A DNA stretch of 58,701 nucleotides, from assembly GCA_028870315.1 (NCBI GenBank), contig JAGWPW010000094.1:1-58701 (forward strand), written 5' to 3'. Positions 45,431 to 53,847 of this stretch are shown here, one piece after another (the stretch's first letter is position 1; each line of letters begins with the position of its first letter). Origin of the DNA: Sphingomonadales bacterium (GTDB lineage: Bacteria; Pseudomonadota; Alphaproteobacteria; Sphingomonadales; Sphingomonadaceae). The translations under genes were made by a program, and so were the position numbers. The notes below the pieces were generated by a model. The model had not been told where the DNA came from. It ran no database searches and saw nothing but the letters and a program-made list of their open reading frames with translations.

Positions 45431-46288
45431 ATGACACCCCACATCGGCAAGCTTGGCATCTGGTCCATGGAGGCGCGCTTCGCCGATCCGACGCTGATCG
45501 CCGAGGCGGCGGGCGAGATCGAGGCGCTGGGCTATGGCGCCTTGTGGGTGCCGGGCGGCATCGGCGGCGACATCACCGGCGATCTCGACCGGCTGCTCGA
45601 TGCGACCCGGCACATCACCATCGCCACCGGCATCATCAACATCTGGAAGCATGAACCGGCCGAACTCGCCGCCTGGTGGCGGCATCAGGACGCGGCGCGG
45701 CGCGCGCGGCTGCTGCTTGGCCTTGGCATCAGCCATGGGCCGCTGATCGGCGAGGCGTGGGGCAAGCCGATCGCAACGACGCGCGCCTATGTCGCCGAAC
45801 TGACCGGGCTTGGCGTTCCGGCGGAAAACCTCTGCCTTGCCGCGCTGGGGCCAAAGATGATCGAACTGGCGCGCGATGTCACCGCCGGCGCGCATCCTTA
45901 TCTCGTCACGCCTGAACATTCGCAGCGCGCGCGCGCGATTCTCGGCACGGGCAAGCTGCTCGCGCCCGAGCAGGGGGTGATCCTTGAACAGAATCGGCAA
46001 AAGGCGCGCGAAATGGCGCTCGCCGCGCTGGCGCATTACCGCCAGCTGCCCAATTACCGCAACAGCTGGCTGCGGCTCGGCATCACCGAAACCGATATCG
46101 ACGAGGGCAGCGACCATCTGCTCGATGCGCTGTTCGCGATCGGCGGGGTCGATGCGGCGGCACAGCGCGTGCGGGCGCATTGGGCAGCAGGCGCCGATCA
46201 CGTCTGCCTGCAGGTGGTGACCGCGCAGCCGATGGACCTTGCCGCCGCGAGCGAGGGATGGCGCGCGCTCGCCCGCGCCCTGATCTGA
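45431..46288 (+). CDS. LLM-class flavin-dependent oxidoreductase (annotated in many genomes as F420-dependent)
   Basis: The 285-residue TIM-barrel protein has GKLGIWSMEARF, GALWVPGGIGGD, TIATGIINIW and LLGLGISHGP, typical of the luciferase-like monooxygenase family close to TIGR03620. Whether FMN or F420 is used is open; no F420 synthesis gene is in the window. The ATG at 45431 (MTPHIGKLG) is preferred to an upstream frame start at 45383. Confidence 0.85.
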   Translation: MTPHIGKLGIWSMEARFADPTLIAEAAGEIEALGYGALWVPGGIGGDITGDLDRLLDATRHITIATGIINIWKHEPAELAAWWRHQDAARRARLLLGLGISHGPLIGEAWGKPIATTRAYVAELTGLGVPAENLCLAALGPKMIELARDVTAGAHPYLVTPEHSQRARAILGTGKLLAPEQGVILEQNRQKAREMALAALAHYRQLPNYRNSWLRLGITETDIDEGSDHLLDALFAIGGVDAAAQRVRAHWAAGADHVCLQVVTAQPMDLAAASEGWRALARALI

Positions 46289-46310
46289 ACGCGCTTCGTG
46301 CCCCTTGCGC

Positions 46311-47606
46311 TCAGGCCGGCGGCAGTGGCCCTGCCGCCACCAGCGGCTCGCCCGCGGGCACGATCGCCGGCGCCCGTTCGCGCAGCAAGAGGCTGAGCCC
46401 GGCGACGATGACCAGCAGCACGGCACAGCCGGCCATGCCGGGCAGATAGCTCCCCGTCGCCTCGGCGCTGCGCTGCACCGCGAACGGCAGAAGCTGGCTC
46501 AGCGGCAGGAACAGCATGGCAAGCCCGAAGGCGCGGCCAAACGCCGCCGCGCCGAACTCGGTCGCGATCGCCGCCGAAAGCGGGGTGAACACCGCGGCAT
46601 TGAGCCCGATCAGCCCCGCGCCGAGCACGAGCAGCGGCAGGCTGTGGCCACCGACCGCCAGCAGGCCGATCCCCGCCGCCACGGCAAGCGCCATCCCCGC
46701 GAGCGGCAGGCGGTTGCCGAAGCGGTCGGACAGCGCGCCCATCACGATCGCGGCGCAGACATGCGCGATGCCGACCGCGGCGATCAGGCTCGCGGTGTCC
46801 TGCAACCCCAGCCCGCGGCTGCGGCCGAAGCTTCCCATGTTCTGGACAAAGGCGGTGCCACCGCCGATCATCACCAGATAGACCGCGACCAGCACCCAGA
46901 AATTGGGCCGCGCCATCACCTGCAGCCAGCCGATGCCGCCAGCCGCCGGCCCATCGCCATGCCCCGCGAGAGGCGGCTGTGCGTCGAGATAATGATAGCC
47001 GTCGCGCGGCTGCGGCCGGTCGCGCAGCACGGCGAGCAGCACCGGCAACACGACCACCGCGACGATCAGCGCGCCCACCCGCCAGATCGTCCGCCAGCCG
47101 CTTTCGGGCAGGAAATGGGCAACGATCTTGGGCAGGATCGCCGCCGCCAGCCCGACGCCGCAAGTGGTGATGCCAAGCGCCAGCCCCAGCCGCCGGACGA
47201 ACCAGCGCGTCACCAGCGGGTTCGCCGCGACCGAAGTGCACAGCGTCAGCGCCGGGGCGGCAAGCGCGAAATATAGCGCGATCACCTGCCAGAGCTGCGT
47301 CGCATAGCTGATCGCCAGATAGAACAGCGCCATCCCGGCAAGCCCCGCGCCGAACAATCGCCGCGCCGGATAGCGGTCCGCCCAGAGCCCGACCACCACC
47401 GAGGCGGGCGCCGCGCCGAGCAGCATCGCGAAGATCGCCAGTTGCAGCGCGCTCGCCCGGACATGCAGTTCCGCCGCCCACAGGGGCACGAATTGCGGAA
47501 AGCAGTAATAGGTCAGCGAATTGGCCGCGACCTGCGACAGCACCAGCGCGCCGACGATCGTCCAGCCATGATACCAACCCCGCGGCGGGGCATCGGTTTC
47601 GGGCAC
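46311..47606 (-). CDS. MFS transporter
   Basis: The 431-residue protein has twelve hydrophobic segments and the inner MFS motif around GLWADRYPARRLFG (between helices 2 and 3) and GALSDRFGNRLPLAG in the second half. GTG start at 47606. It may import an organic acid for the neighbouring CoA-linked pathway; substrate is not shown by sequence. It is convergent with the LLM gene. Confidence 0.9.
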   Translation of the reverse strand: MPETDAPPRGWYHGWTIVGALVLSQVAANSLTYYCFPQFVPLWAAELHVRASALQLAIFAMLLGAAPASVVVGLWADRYPARRLFGAGLAGMALFYLAISYATQLWQVIALYFALAAPALTLCTSVAANPLVTRWFVRRLGLALGITTCGVGLAAAILPKIVAHFLPESGWRTIWRVGALIVAVVVLPVLLAVLRDRPQPRDGYHYLDAQPPLAGHGDGPAAGGIGWLQVMARPNFWVLVAVYLVMIGGGTAFVQNMGSFGRSRGLGLQDTASLIAAVGIAHVCAAIVMGALSDRFGNRLPLAGMALAVAAGIGLLAVGGHSLPLLVLGAGLIGLNAAVFTPLSAAIATEFGAAAFGRAFGLAMLFLPLSQLLPFAVQRSAEATGSYLPGMAGCAVLLVIVAGLSLLLRERAPAIVPAGEPLVAAGPLPPA

Positions 47607-47759
47607 CCAGGCTCTCCCACTGGTTTTGCCGCAAGGCTCGCCGGTCGCGCGGTGCTTGTCAAAGCATTTCTGGAACGCAGCGGTGTTGGAATGATCCCTT
47701 CGCCGAACAGGCGAAACGCATCATGCCCGGCATCGCCGGGGAGGGACGAGCCGGGCGCC

Positions 47760-48911
47760 TCACCGTTCCACGGTCTTGAGCACCTCCTCGGTGTTCTCGC
47801 CCAGCCGCGGCGCCGGGCCGGCGACCCGGCCGGGGGTCTTCGAGAACCACGTCGGCACGCCGGGGAAGGTCACCGGGCCATCGGCGGTGTCCACCGTCTC
47901 GAAGAAGCCGATCGCCTGCAACTGCTCGTTCTCGAACAATTCGTCGGTCGAACGCAGCGGCGAACAGGGGATGTTGAGCCGGCGCAGCGTTGCCAGCCAC
48001 TGCGCTGTCGTGCGGGTGCGGAAGGTTTCGCCAAGCAGGCCATAGACCCGGCCGATCTGCTGCGCGCGCTGTTCGAGCGTGGCGAATTCCTCGCTTGCCC
48101 AGGCCGGCTTCACGTCCTCGACGAAGGCGTTCCAATGCTTGTCGTTATAGACCAGCGCCGCGACATGGCCGTCGCTGGTCTGGTAGGGGGCGCGGTTGGG
48201 CTCGACCGCGCGGTGGTAATTGGCGGGGCCGAGCGGGGGCGAAAACAGCCGGCCATTGGCGTGCTCGACCAGCATGAAGCTTGCCATCGCCTCGAACATG
48301 GTGACCTCGACCTCCTGCCCCTCGCCGGTGCGCTCGCGGTGGAACAGCGCCATCATCGTCGCATAGAGCGCGGTGAGGCCGGCGACCTTGTCGGCCATGA
48401 TCGTCGCAACGAAGCCCGGCGTGCCGGTCATCAGCCGCTGGAGATGGGTGATGCCGCATTCGGCCTGGATGGTATCATCATAGGCAGGCTCGTCCGCCTG
48501 CGGGCCGCGGCGCGAATAGCCGTAGCAATTGGTATAGATGATCCGCGGGTTGATCGCGCGGACCGCGTCATAGTCGAAGCCGAGCTTCGCGATCGCCCGG
48601 CCGCGCATCGAATGGATGAAGACATCGGCGGTGCCGACCAGCGCGGCGAGCGCGGCCTTGCCCTGCGCCGTGGCGAGATCGAGCACCACGCTTTTCTTGC
48701 CGCGGTTCACATTGACATAGACCCCGCCCATCCCCGGCGACGGGCCGGCGGAAATCCAGCGGGTGTTGTCGCCCGCGGGCGGCTCGACCTTGATCACCTC
48801 GGCGCCCATGTCGGCCATGATCTGCGTCGCATAGGGGCCGAAGACGACGCTGGTGAGATCGATGACGCGGATGCCGGCGAGCGGGCCGGACTGCTGGGGC
48901 TGGTCGGACAT
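47760..48911 (-). CDS. CaiB/BaiF family CoA transferase
   Basis: The 383-residue protein has GPYATQIMADMGAEVIKVEP near the N-terminus and the conserved Asp in FVATIMADKVAGLTALYA, the residue that becomes acylated. Members move CoA between carboxylic acids. It diverges from the acyl-CoA dehydrogenase gene with a 129-base gap and may activate the substrate of that cluster. A small GC-rich hairpin follows its stop (around 47700-47745). Confidence 0.94.
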   Translation of the reverse strand: MSDQPQQSGPLAGIRVIDLTSVVFGPYATQIMADMGAEVIKVEPPAGDNTRWISAGPSPGMGGVYVNVNRGKKSVVLDLATAQGKAALAALVGTADVFIHSMRGRAIAKLGFDYDAVRAINPRIIYTNCYGYSRRGPQADEPAYDDTIQAECGITHLQRLMTGTPGFVATIMADKVAGLTALYATMMALFHRERTGEGQEVEVTMFEAMASFMLVEHANGRLFSPPLGPANYHRAVEPNRAPYQTSDGHVAALVYNDKHWNAFVEDVKPAWASEEFATLEQRAQQIGRVYGLLGETFRTRTTAQWLATLRRLNIPCSPLRSTDELFENEQLQAIGFFETVDTADGPVTFPGVPTWFSKTPGRVAGPAPRLGENTEEVLKTVER

Positions 48912-49040
48912 CGCGCCGGCCTATCGCAGCCCCTTTCGAAATGCCAGTTTGCCGTGGCGATATACGCGGCGGCAAAGATTGTTTCGCGGCGGCCGCGCTG
49001 GTAACCCGCCGCCTTCCATCCGGCAACAGGGACATGCGAC

Positions 49041-50207
49041 GTGGATTTCGCGCTTACCGAGGACCAGCAGAACATCCGCGAGGCCGTGCTGAAGCTGTGC
49101 GCGCAGTTCGGCGACGACTACTGGCTGGAGAAGGATCGCGCGCATGAATTCCCCGAGGAATTCTATCGCGCGATGGCCGATGCCGGCTGGCTTGGCATCG
49201 CCATGCCCGAAAGCGTCGGCGGCGCCGGGCTTGGCATCACCGAGGCGGCGGTGATGATGCAGGCGGTGGCCGAAAGCGGCGCCGGGATGACCGGCGCCTC
49301 GACGATCCACCTGCCCGTTTTCGGTCTGGAGCCGGTGGTGCTGTTCGGCACCGGGGAACAGCAGCAGCGGATGATCCCGCCGGTCCTCTCGGGCGAGCAC
49401 CGGATGTGCTTCATGGTGACCGAACCCAACACCGGGCTCGACACCACCAGCCTCAAGACCCGCGCGGCGCGCGTCGAGGGCGGCTACCTTGTCAATGGCG
49501 AGAAAATCTGGATCACCCAGGCGCATCTCGCCGACCGGATGCTGCTGATCGCGCGCACCACCCCGCTCGAGGAGGTCAGGCGCAAGACCGAGGGGCTCAG
49601 CCTCTTCTATACCAGGCTCGATCGCGCCCACATCGAGACGCGCATCATCCCCAAGATGGGCCGCCATGCGGTCGGCTCGAACATGGTGTTCATCACCGAC
49701 CTGTTCATCCCCGAAGAGGACCGCATCGGCGCCGAAGGCGACGGCTTCAGGATCCTGCTCAAGGGGCTCAACCCCGAGCGCGTGCTGCTTGGCGCCGAGG
49801 CCACCGGGCTTGGCCGTGTCGCCATCCAGCGCGCCGCGCGCTACGCGCGCGAGCGGGTGGTGTTCGGCCGGCCGATCGGCCAGAACCAGGGTATCCAGCA
49901 TCCGCTCGCCAAGGCGTGGATGCAGGTCGAGGCCGCCGCGCTGATGGTGATGAAGGCGGCAACGCTGTTCGACCAGGGCGTCGAATGCGGGATCGAGGCG
50001 AACAGCGCCAAGTTCCTTGCCGCCGAAGCCGGATTCGAGGCCTGCCAGACCGCGGTGATGTCGATGGGCGGGATGGGCTATGCGCAGGAATACCACGTCG
50101 AGCGCTATCTGCGCGAGGTTCTGATCCCGCGCATCGCCCCGGTCAGCCCGCACCAGATCATGAATTTCATCGCCGAACGCGTGCTGGAACTGCCCAAATC
50201 CTATTGA
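49041..50207 (+). CDS. Acyl-CoA dehydrogenase family protein
   Basis: The 388-residue FAD enzyme has the N-terminal helical domain, CFMVTEPNTGLDTTSLKTRA (flavin site), and a C-terminal helical domain with GGMGYAQEYHVERYLRE. At the place of the usual catalytic Glu (the IYEGT motif) it has PRIAPVSPHQI, so the base must come from another position. GTG start at 49041. It opens a plus-strand operon with the CitE-like lyase, CoA transferase/hydrolase and enoyl-CoA hydratase genes. Confidence 0.93.
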   Translation: MDFALTEDQQNIREAVLKLCAQFGDDYWLEKDRAHEFPEEFYRAMADAGWLGIAMPESVGGAGLGITEAAVMMQAVAESGAGMTGASTIHLPVFGLEPVVLFGTGEQQQRMIPPVLSGEHRMCFMVTEPNTGLDTTSLKTRAARVEGGYLVNGEKIWITQAHLADRMLLIARTTPLEEVRRKTEGLSLFYTRLDRAHIETRIIPKMGRHAVGSNMVFITDLFIPEEDRIGAEGDGFRILLKGLNPERVLLGAEATGLGRVAIQRAARYARERVVFGRPIGQNQGIQHPLAKAWMQVEAAALMVMKAATLFDQGVECGIEANSAKFLAAEAGFEACQTAVMSMGGMGYAQEYHVERYLREVLIPRIAPVSPHQIMNFIAERVLELPKSY

Positions 50208-50242
50208 AGCCGGGCCGGCGCCCAGAAAACAAGGATAGAAAG

Positions 50243-51124
50243 ATGCCCGAATCCTTCCTCGCCCGTTCGTGGCTGTTCGCCCCCGGCGACAGCGAGAAGA
50301 AGATGGCCAAGGCCGCCGCCAGCCCCGCCGACATCGTGCTCATCGATCTGGAGGACGCGGTCGCGCCCGAGGCGAAGGTGGCCGCGCGCGCCATGGTGCA
50401 TGATTTCCTCAAGGCGAACCCGCAGGCGCGCGCACGGCTGTGGGTGCGGATCAATCCCTTCGACGGGCCGCATACGCTGCACGATCTCGCCGCGATCATG
50501 CCTGCGCATCCCGGCGGAATCATGCTGCCCAAGGTCTATGGGCGCGCCGATGTCGAAAGGCTCGACCATTGCCTTGCGGCACTCGAAGTCGCGCATGGCA
50601 TCGCGCAAGGCTCGACCCCGGTGATCGTGCTCGTCACCGAGACCGCCGAAGCAATGTTCCATACCGGCGATTACAAGGGCGCCCCGCGCGTCGTCGCGCT
50701 GAGCTGGGGGGCGGAGGATCTTGCCGATTCGATCGGCGCCAGCTCGAACCGGCACGAGGACGGCAGCTATCGCTTCACCTATGAGCTGGCGCGCAGCCTG
50801 ACCGTGCTTGGCGCGGCCACCGCGGGCGTCGCGGCGATCGAGACGATTTCGGCCGATTTCAAGGATCTCGAAGCGCTGCGCCGCCGCGCCGAGGGGGTGC
50901 GCCGCGACGGGTTCTCGGGCATGCTGGCGATCCATCCCGCGCAGGTCGAGGTGATCAACGCCGCCTTCACCCCGACCGCAGGCGAAGTGGCCGAGGCGCG
51001 CGAGATCGTCGCGCTGTTCGCCGCCAACCCCGGCGTCGGCGCGATCGGCTTCAAGGGCGCCATGCTCGATCGGCCCTATCTGAGCCGCGCGCAACGGCTG
51101 CTGACGCTGGCCGGGGCGCAATGA
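50243..51124 (+). CDS. HpcH/HpaI aldolase/citrate lyase beta-like CoA-ester lyase
   Basis: The 293-residue TIM barrel has LFAPGDSEKKMAKAA, IDLEDAVAPEAK with its metal-binding acidic residues, RINPFDGPHT and VTETAEAMF. Such lyases split citramalyl-, malyl- or similar 3-hydroxyacyl-CoA. ATG at 50243 follows a weak AAGGA. Its stop overlaps the next gene (ATGA). Confidence 0.93.
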   Translation: MPESFLARSWLFAPGDSEKKMAKAAASPADIVLIDLEDAVAPEAKVAARAMVHDFLKANPQARARLWVRINPFDGPHTLHDLAAIMPAHPGGIMLPKVYGRADVERLDHCLAALEVAHGIAQGSTPVIVLVTETAEAMFHTGDYKGAPRVVALSWGAEDLADSIGASSNRHEDGSYRFTYELARSLTVLGAATAGVAAIETISADFKDLEALRRRAEGVRRDGFSGMLAIHPAQVEVINAAFTPTAGEVAEAREIVALFAANPGVGAIGFKGAMLDRPYLSRAQRLLTLAGAQ

Positions 51125-52395
51125 ACCCAGCCGCGCTCGACCCGGCCGCGCTCGATCTTGCCGCGCTGCTGCGCCCGGGCGATCGCATCGTCTTCGGCCA
51201 GGCCTGCGGCGAGCCGACCACGCTGGTCGAGGCGCTGATTGCCCAGGGCGCGGCCGTTCCCGGCCTTTCGGCCTTCATCGCCACCAGCTTCTCGGGACTT
51301 TTCACCCCCGAAACCGCAGGTGCCTTCGCGCTTTCGAGCATGGGCGCGATCGGTGCGCTGCGCGCCATGACCAGGGCTGGCCGGCTGGCGGTGATCCCGG
51401 TGCATGTCAGCCAGGTCGCCCCGCTGATCGCGGCGGGGATCATCGGCTGCGACGTCGCCATGATCCAGGTCAGCCCGGCCGACGCGCACGGCCGGCACAG
51501 CTGCGGGCTTGTCTCGGACTATGTCCGCGCCGCGGTCGCGAGGGCGCGGCTGGTCATCGCCGAAGTCAATGACGCGGTGCCCTTCACCCCCGGCGAGACG
51601 ATTCCGGCGAGCGCGATCGACGTTGCGGTGCGGGTCGATCGCGCGCCGGTCGAGGTGCCGGCGGCGGCGATCGGCGCCACCGACGCGGCGATCGCGCGGC
51701 ATTGCGCGCGCTTCATCGGCGATGGCAGCGTCATCCAGACCGGCGTCGGCGCGGTGCCCGACGCGATCCTGCGCCTGCTCCACGACCGGCGCGACCTTGG
51801 CGTCCATTCGGGGATGCTCGGCGACGGCCTCGTCGATCTCGTCGAGGCGGGCGTCGTCACCAATGCGCGCAAGGAAGCCGACCCCGGCGTGTCGATCAAC
51901 GGCGCGCTGATCGGCACGCGCCGGCTTTACGCCTGGGCGCATCGCAACCCCGCGATCCGCATGGCCGCGACCAGCTACACGCATGATGCCGCGGTGCTCG
52001 GCCGGCTGTCGCGGCTGGTGACGATCAATTCGGCGCTGGAGGTCGATCTGACCGGGCAGGTCAATGCCGAACAGTCGGGCAGCGCCTATCTCGGCGGCAC
52101 CGGCGGCCAGGTCGATTTCGTCCGCGCCGGCGCCCGTTCGCCCGGCGGCCATGCGATCATCGCGCTTGCCGCGACCGCGAAGGGCGGCACGATCAGCAGG
52201 ATCGTCCCCGCGCTCTCGGGTCCGGTGACGACCGCGCGGACCGAGGTCGATGTCATCGTCACCGAATTCGGCGCTGCGGAACTGAAGGGCGTGGCGCTGG
52301 CCGAACGCGCGCGCCGCCTCATCGCCATTGCCCATCCCGATTTCCGCGAGACGCTGGCGCGCGCGGCGCATCCGATCATCCAAAGGGGGTTCTAG
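51121..52395 (+). CDS. Acetyl-CoA hydrolase/CoA-transferase family protein
   Basis: The 424-residue protein belongs to the 4-hydroxybutyrate/butyryl-CoA transferase group. It has a GxGxxP-type segment, GVGAVPDAILRLL, LGVHSGMLGDGLVDLVEAG, and the catalytic region NSALEVDLTGQVNAEQSG, where the Glu attacks the thioester. It recycles CoA between an acid and an acyl-CoA intermediate or releases acetate. TAG and the next GTG share one base (TAGTG). Confidence 0.92.
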   Translation: MNPAALDPAALDLAALLRPGDRIVFGQACGEPTTLVEALIAQGAAVPGLSAFIATSFSGLFTPETAGAFALSSMGAIGALRAMTRAGRLAVIPVHVSQVAPLIAAGIIGCDVAMIQVSPADAHGRHSCGLVSDYVRAAVARARLVIAEVNDAVPFTPGETIPASAIDVAVRVDRAPVEVPAAAIGATDAAIARHCARFIGDGSVIQTGVGAVPDAILRLLHDRRDLGVHSGMLGDGLVDLVEAGVVTNARKEADPGVSINGALIGTRRLYAWAHRNPAIRMAATSYTHDAAVLGRLSRLVTINSALEVDLTGQVNAEQSGSAYLGGTGGQVDFVRAGARSPGGHAIIALAATAKGGTISRIVPALSGPVTTARTEVDVIVTEFGAAELKGVALAERARRLIAIAHPDFRETLARAAHPIIQRGF

Positions 52396-53162
52396 TGTCC
52401 GATCCGGTCCTGATGCATGCCCGCGCCGACGGCATCGCCATCATCACCCTCAACCGCCCCGGGCAGCGCAACGCGCTCGGCGCCGAAATGCGCAGCGCGC
52501 TGCGCCACGCCTGGGAATGGTTCGAGCACGATCCCGCCTTGCGCATCGCCATCCTCACCGGCGCGGGCGAAAAGGCGTTCTGCGCGGGCGGCGACCTCAA
52601 GGAGATGGTCGAGACCGGGATGCGCGTGCCGCCGCGCGAATTCTATGCGCTGCCCTACGACACGATCGAACTTTCCAAGCCGACCATCGCCGCGGTCAAC
52701 GGCGTCGCCTTCGCCGGCGGCTGGATGCTGGCGCAGGCCTGCGACCTGTGCGTCGCGGCGACCACCGCGCGCTTCGCGATCACCGAGGTCAAGGTCGGGC
52801 GCGGCTCGCCCTGGGCGGCGCCGCTGATCCACATGATCCCGCAGCGGATCATGATGGAGATCATCCTCACCGGCAAGCCGATCACCGCCGCGCGCGCGTA
52901 CGAGATCGGCCTCGTCAACCGGCTCGCCGCGCCCGAGGCGCTGATGGATTGCGCGATCGCGCTGGCCCAGGAGGTGCTCGAAGGTGCGCCGCTCTCGGTC
53001 AGGGCGGGGCGCGAGACGGTGATGCTGGCGACCGAGATGGGCCGCGCCGCCGCGCTCCAGGCGGCGCGCGCCGCGCATGAGCACGCCTACAACAGCCACG
53101 ACGCGCAGGAAGGCCCGCGCGCCTTCGCCGAAAAGCGCCAGCCCGAATGGCGGGGGGAATAG
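52395..53162 (+). CDS. Enoyl-CoA hydratase/isomerase family protein
   Basis: The 255-residue crotonase-fold protein has NRPGQRNALGAEM, the oxyanion-hole region AFCAGGDLKEMVETG and the second loop VAFAGGWMLAQACDL, EVKVGRGSPWAAPL. One catalytic Glu of typical hydratases is not at the expected place (GRGSPWAAP rather than a G-x-x-E-like motif), so isomerase or another crotonase activity is possible. It is the last gene of the CoA-linked operon. Confidence 0.92.
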   Translation: MSDPVLMHARADGIAIITLNRPGQRNALGAEMRSALRHAWEWFEHDPALRIAILTGAGEKAFCAGGDLKEMVETGMRVPPREFYALPYDTIELSKPTIAAVNGVAFAGGWMLAQACDLCVAATTARFAITEVKVGRGSPWAAPLIHMIPQRIMMEIILTGKPITAARAYEIGLVNRLAAPEALMDCAIALAQEVLEGAPLSVRAGRETVMLATEMGRAAALQAARAAHEHAYNSHDAQEGPRAFAEKRQPEWRGE

Positions 53163-53227
53163 CGTTCGCCGCCGGCTTCGCCTATGACGACCGCCGCGCC
53201 CGCCTCGGGCCGCCTTGTGGAGGACGC

Positions 53228-53599
53228 ATGAACGCCCGACCGATCCTTGCCGCAGCACTTGTCGCTGCCCTGCTCAGCCCCGTCGCCGCCGCCGCGCAGA
53301 GCGTGCCCGACGACATGCGTTGCCTGATGCTGAGCCAGATCTTCGCCCGCACCGAAAAGGACACGAAAAAGCGCACGGTCGCGGCGCAGAGCATGTTCTT
53401 CTATCTCGGCCGGCTCGATGGCCGCGCCGATGCCAACACGCTCACCAATACGATCCACACCCTCGCGCCGACGCTGACCCCCGCCACCGCCGGCGGGCAG
53501 ATGACCACCTGCGCACGCCATATGGGAACGACGATGCAGACGATGCAGGGCGCCTTCCAGAAGGGCGCACCGCATCCCGCCGCCGCGCCGAAGAAATAG
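53228..53599 (+). CDS. Uncharacterised secreted protein (123 residues)
   Basis: It has a clear signal peptide (MNARPILAAALVAALLSPVA, cleavage near AAAQS). The mature part is helical (PDDMRCLMLSQIFART; QSMFFYLGRLDGRADANTL) with a Cys pair, C34 and C97, that could form a disulfide. GGAGG lies 7 bases before the ATG at 53228. No family is recognised. The following 248-base gap (53600-53847) has no gene; it holds a half-site like the repeat at 58346. Confidence 0.75.
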   Translation: MNARPILAAALVAALLSPVAAAAQSVPDDMRCLMLSQIFARTEKDTKKRTVAAQSMFFYLGRLDGRADANTLTNTIHTLAPTLTPATAGGQMTTCARHMGTTMQTMQGAFQKGAPHPAAAPKK

Positions 53600-53847
53600 C
53601 CTCGCGCGCGGCGCGGACGGGCTCCAGGGGTGAGGGCCGGCGGCGGCATCTCGATCTGCTGCGCGAAGGTCGCGCGGCGGGGGATCGGCACTGGTCGAGC
53701 GCGCGCAGCGATCTGACCGGGCGGCGCATCTCCGGCGATCCGCTGACCGACAGTGCGATAGACGTATTGTGTCCCCCTGATTCCTCTGGTGAGGAAGGGT
53801 CGATTTGGTGGTTAGGTAAACTGTCACCGTAACTCTAGGCGCAACCC

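Noticed and set aside
49406..50242. N-terminal extension of the CitE-like lyase frame
   Set aside because: It overlaps the acyl-CoA dehydrogenase gene in another frame; family similarity begins at the ATG at 50243.
53600..53847. A gene in the gap before ABC-F
   Set aside because: The only open frame continues from the preceding gene in another frame and has no start, ribosome site or recognisable protein.
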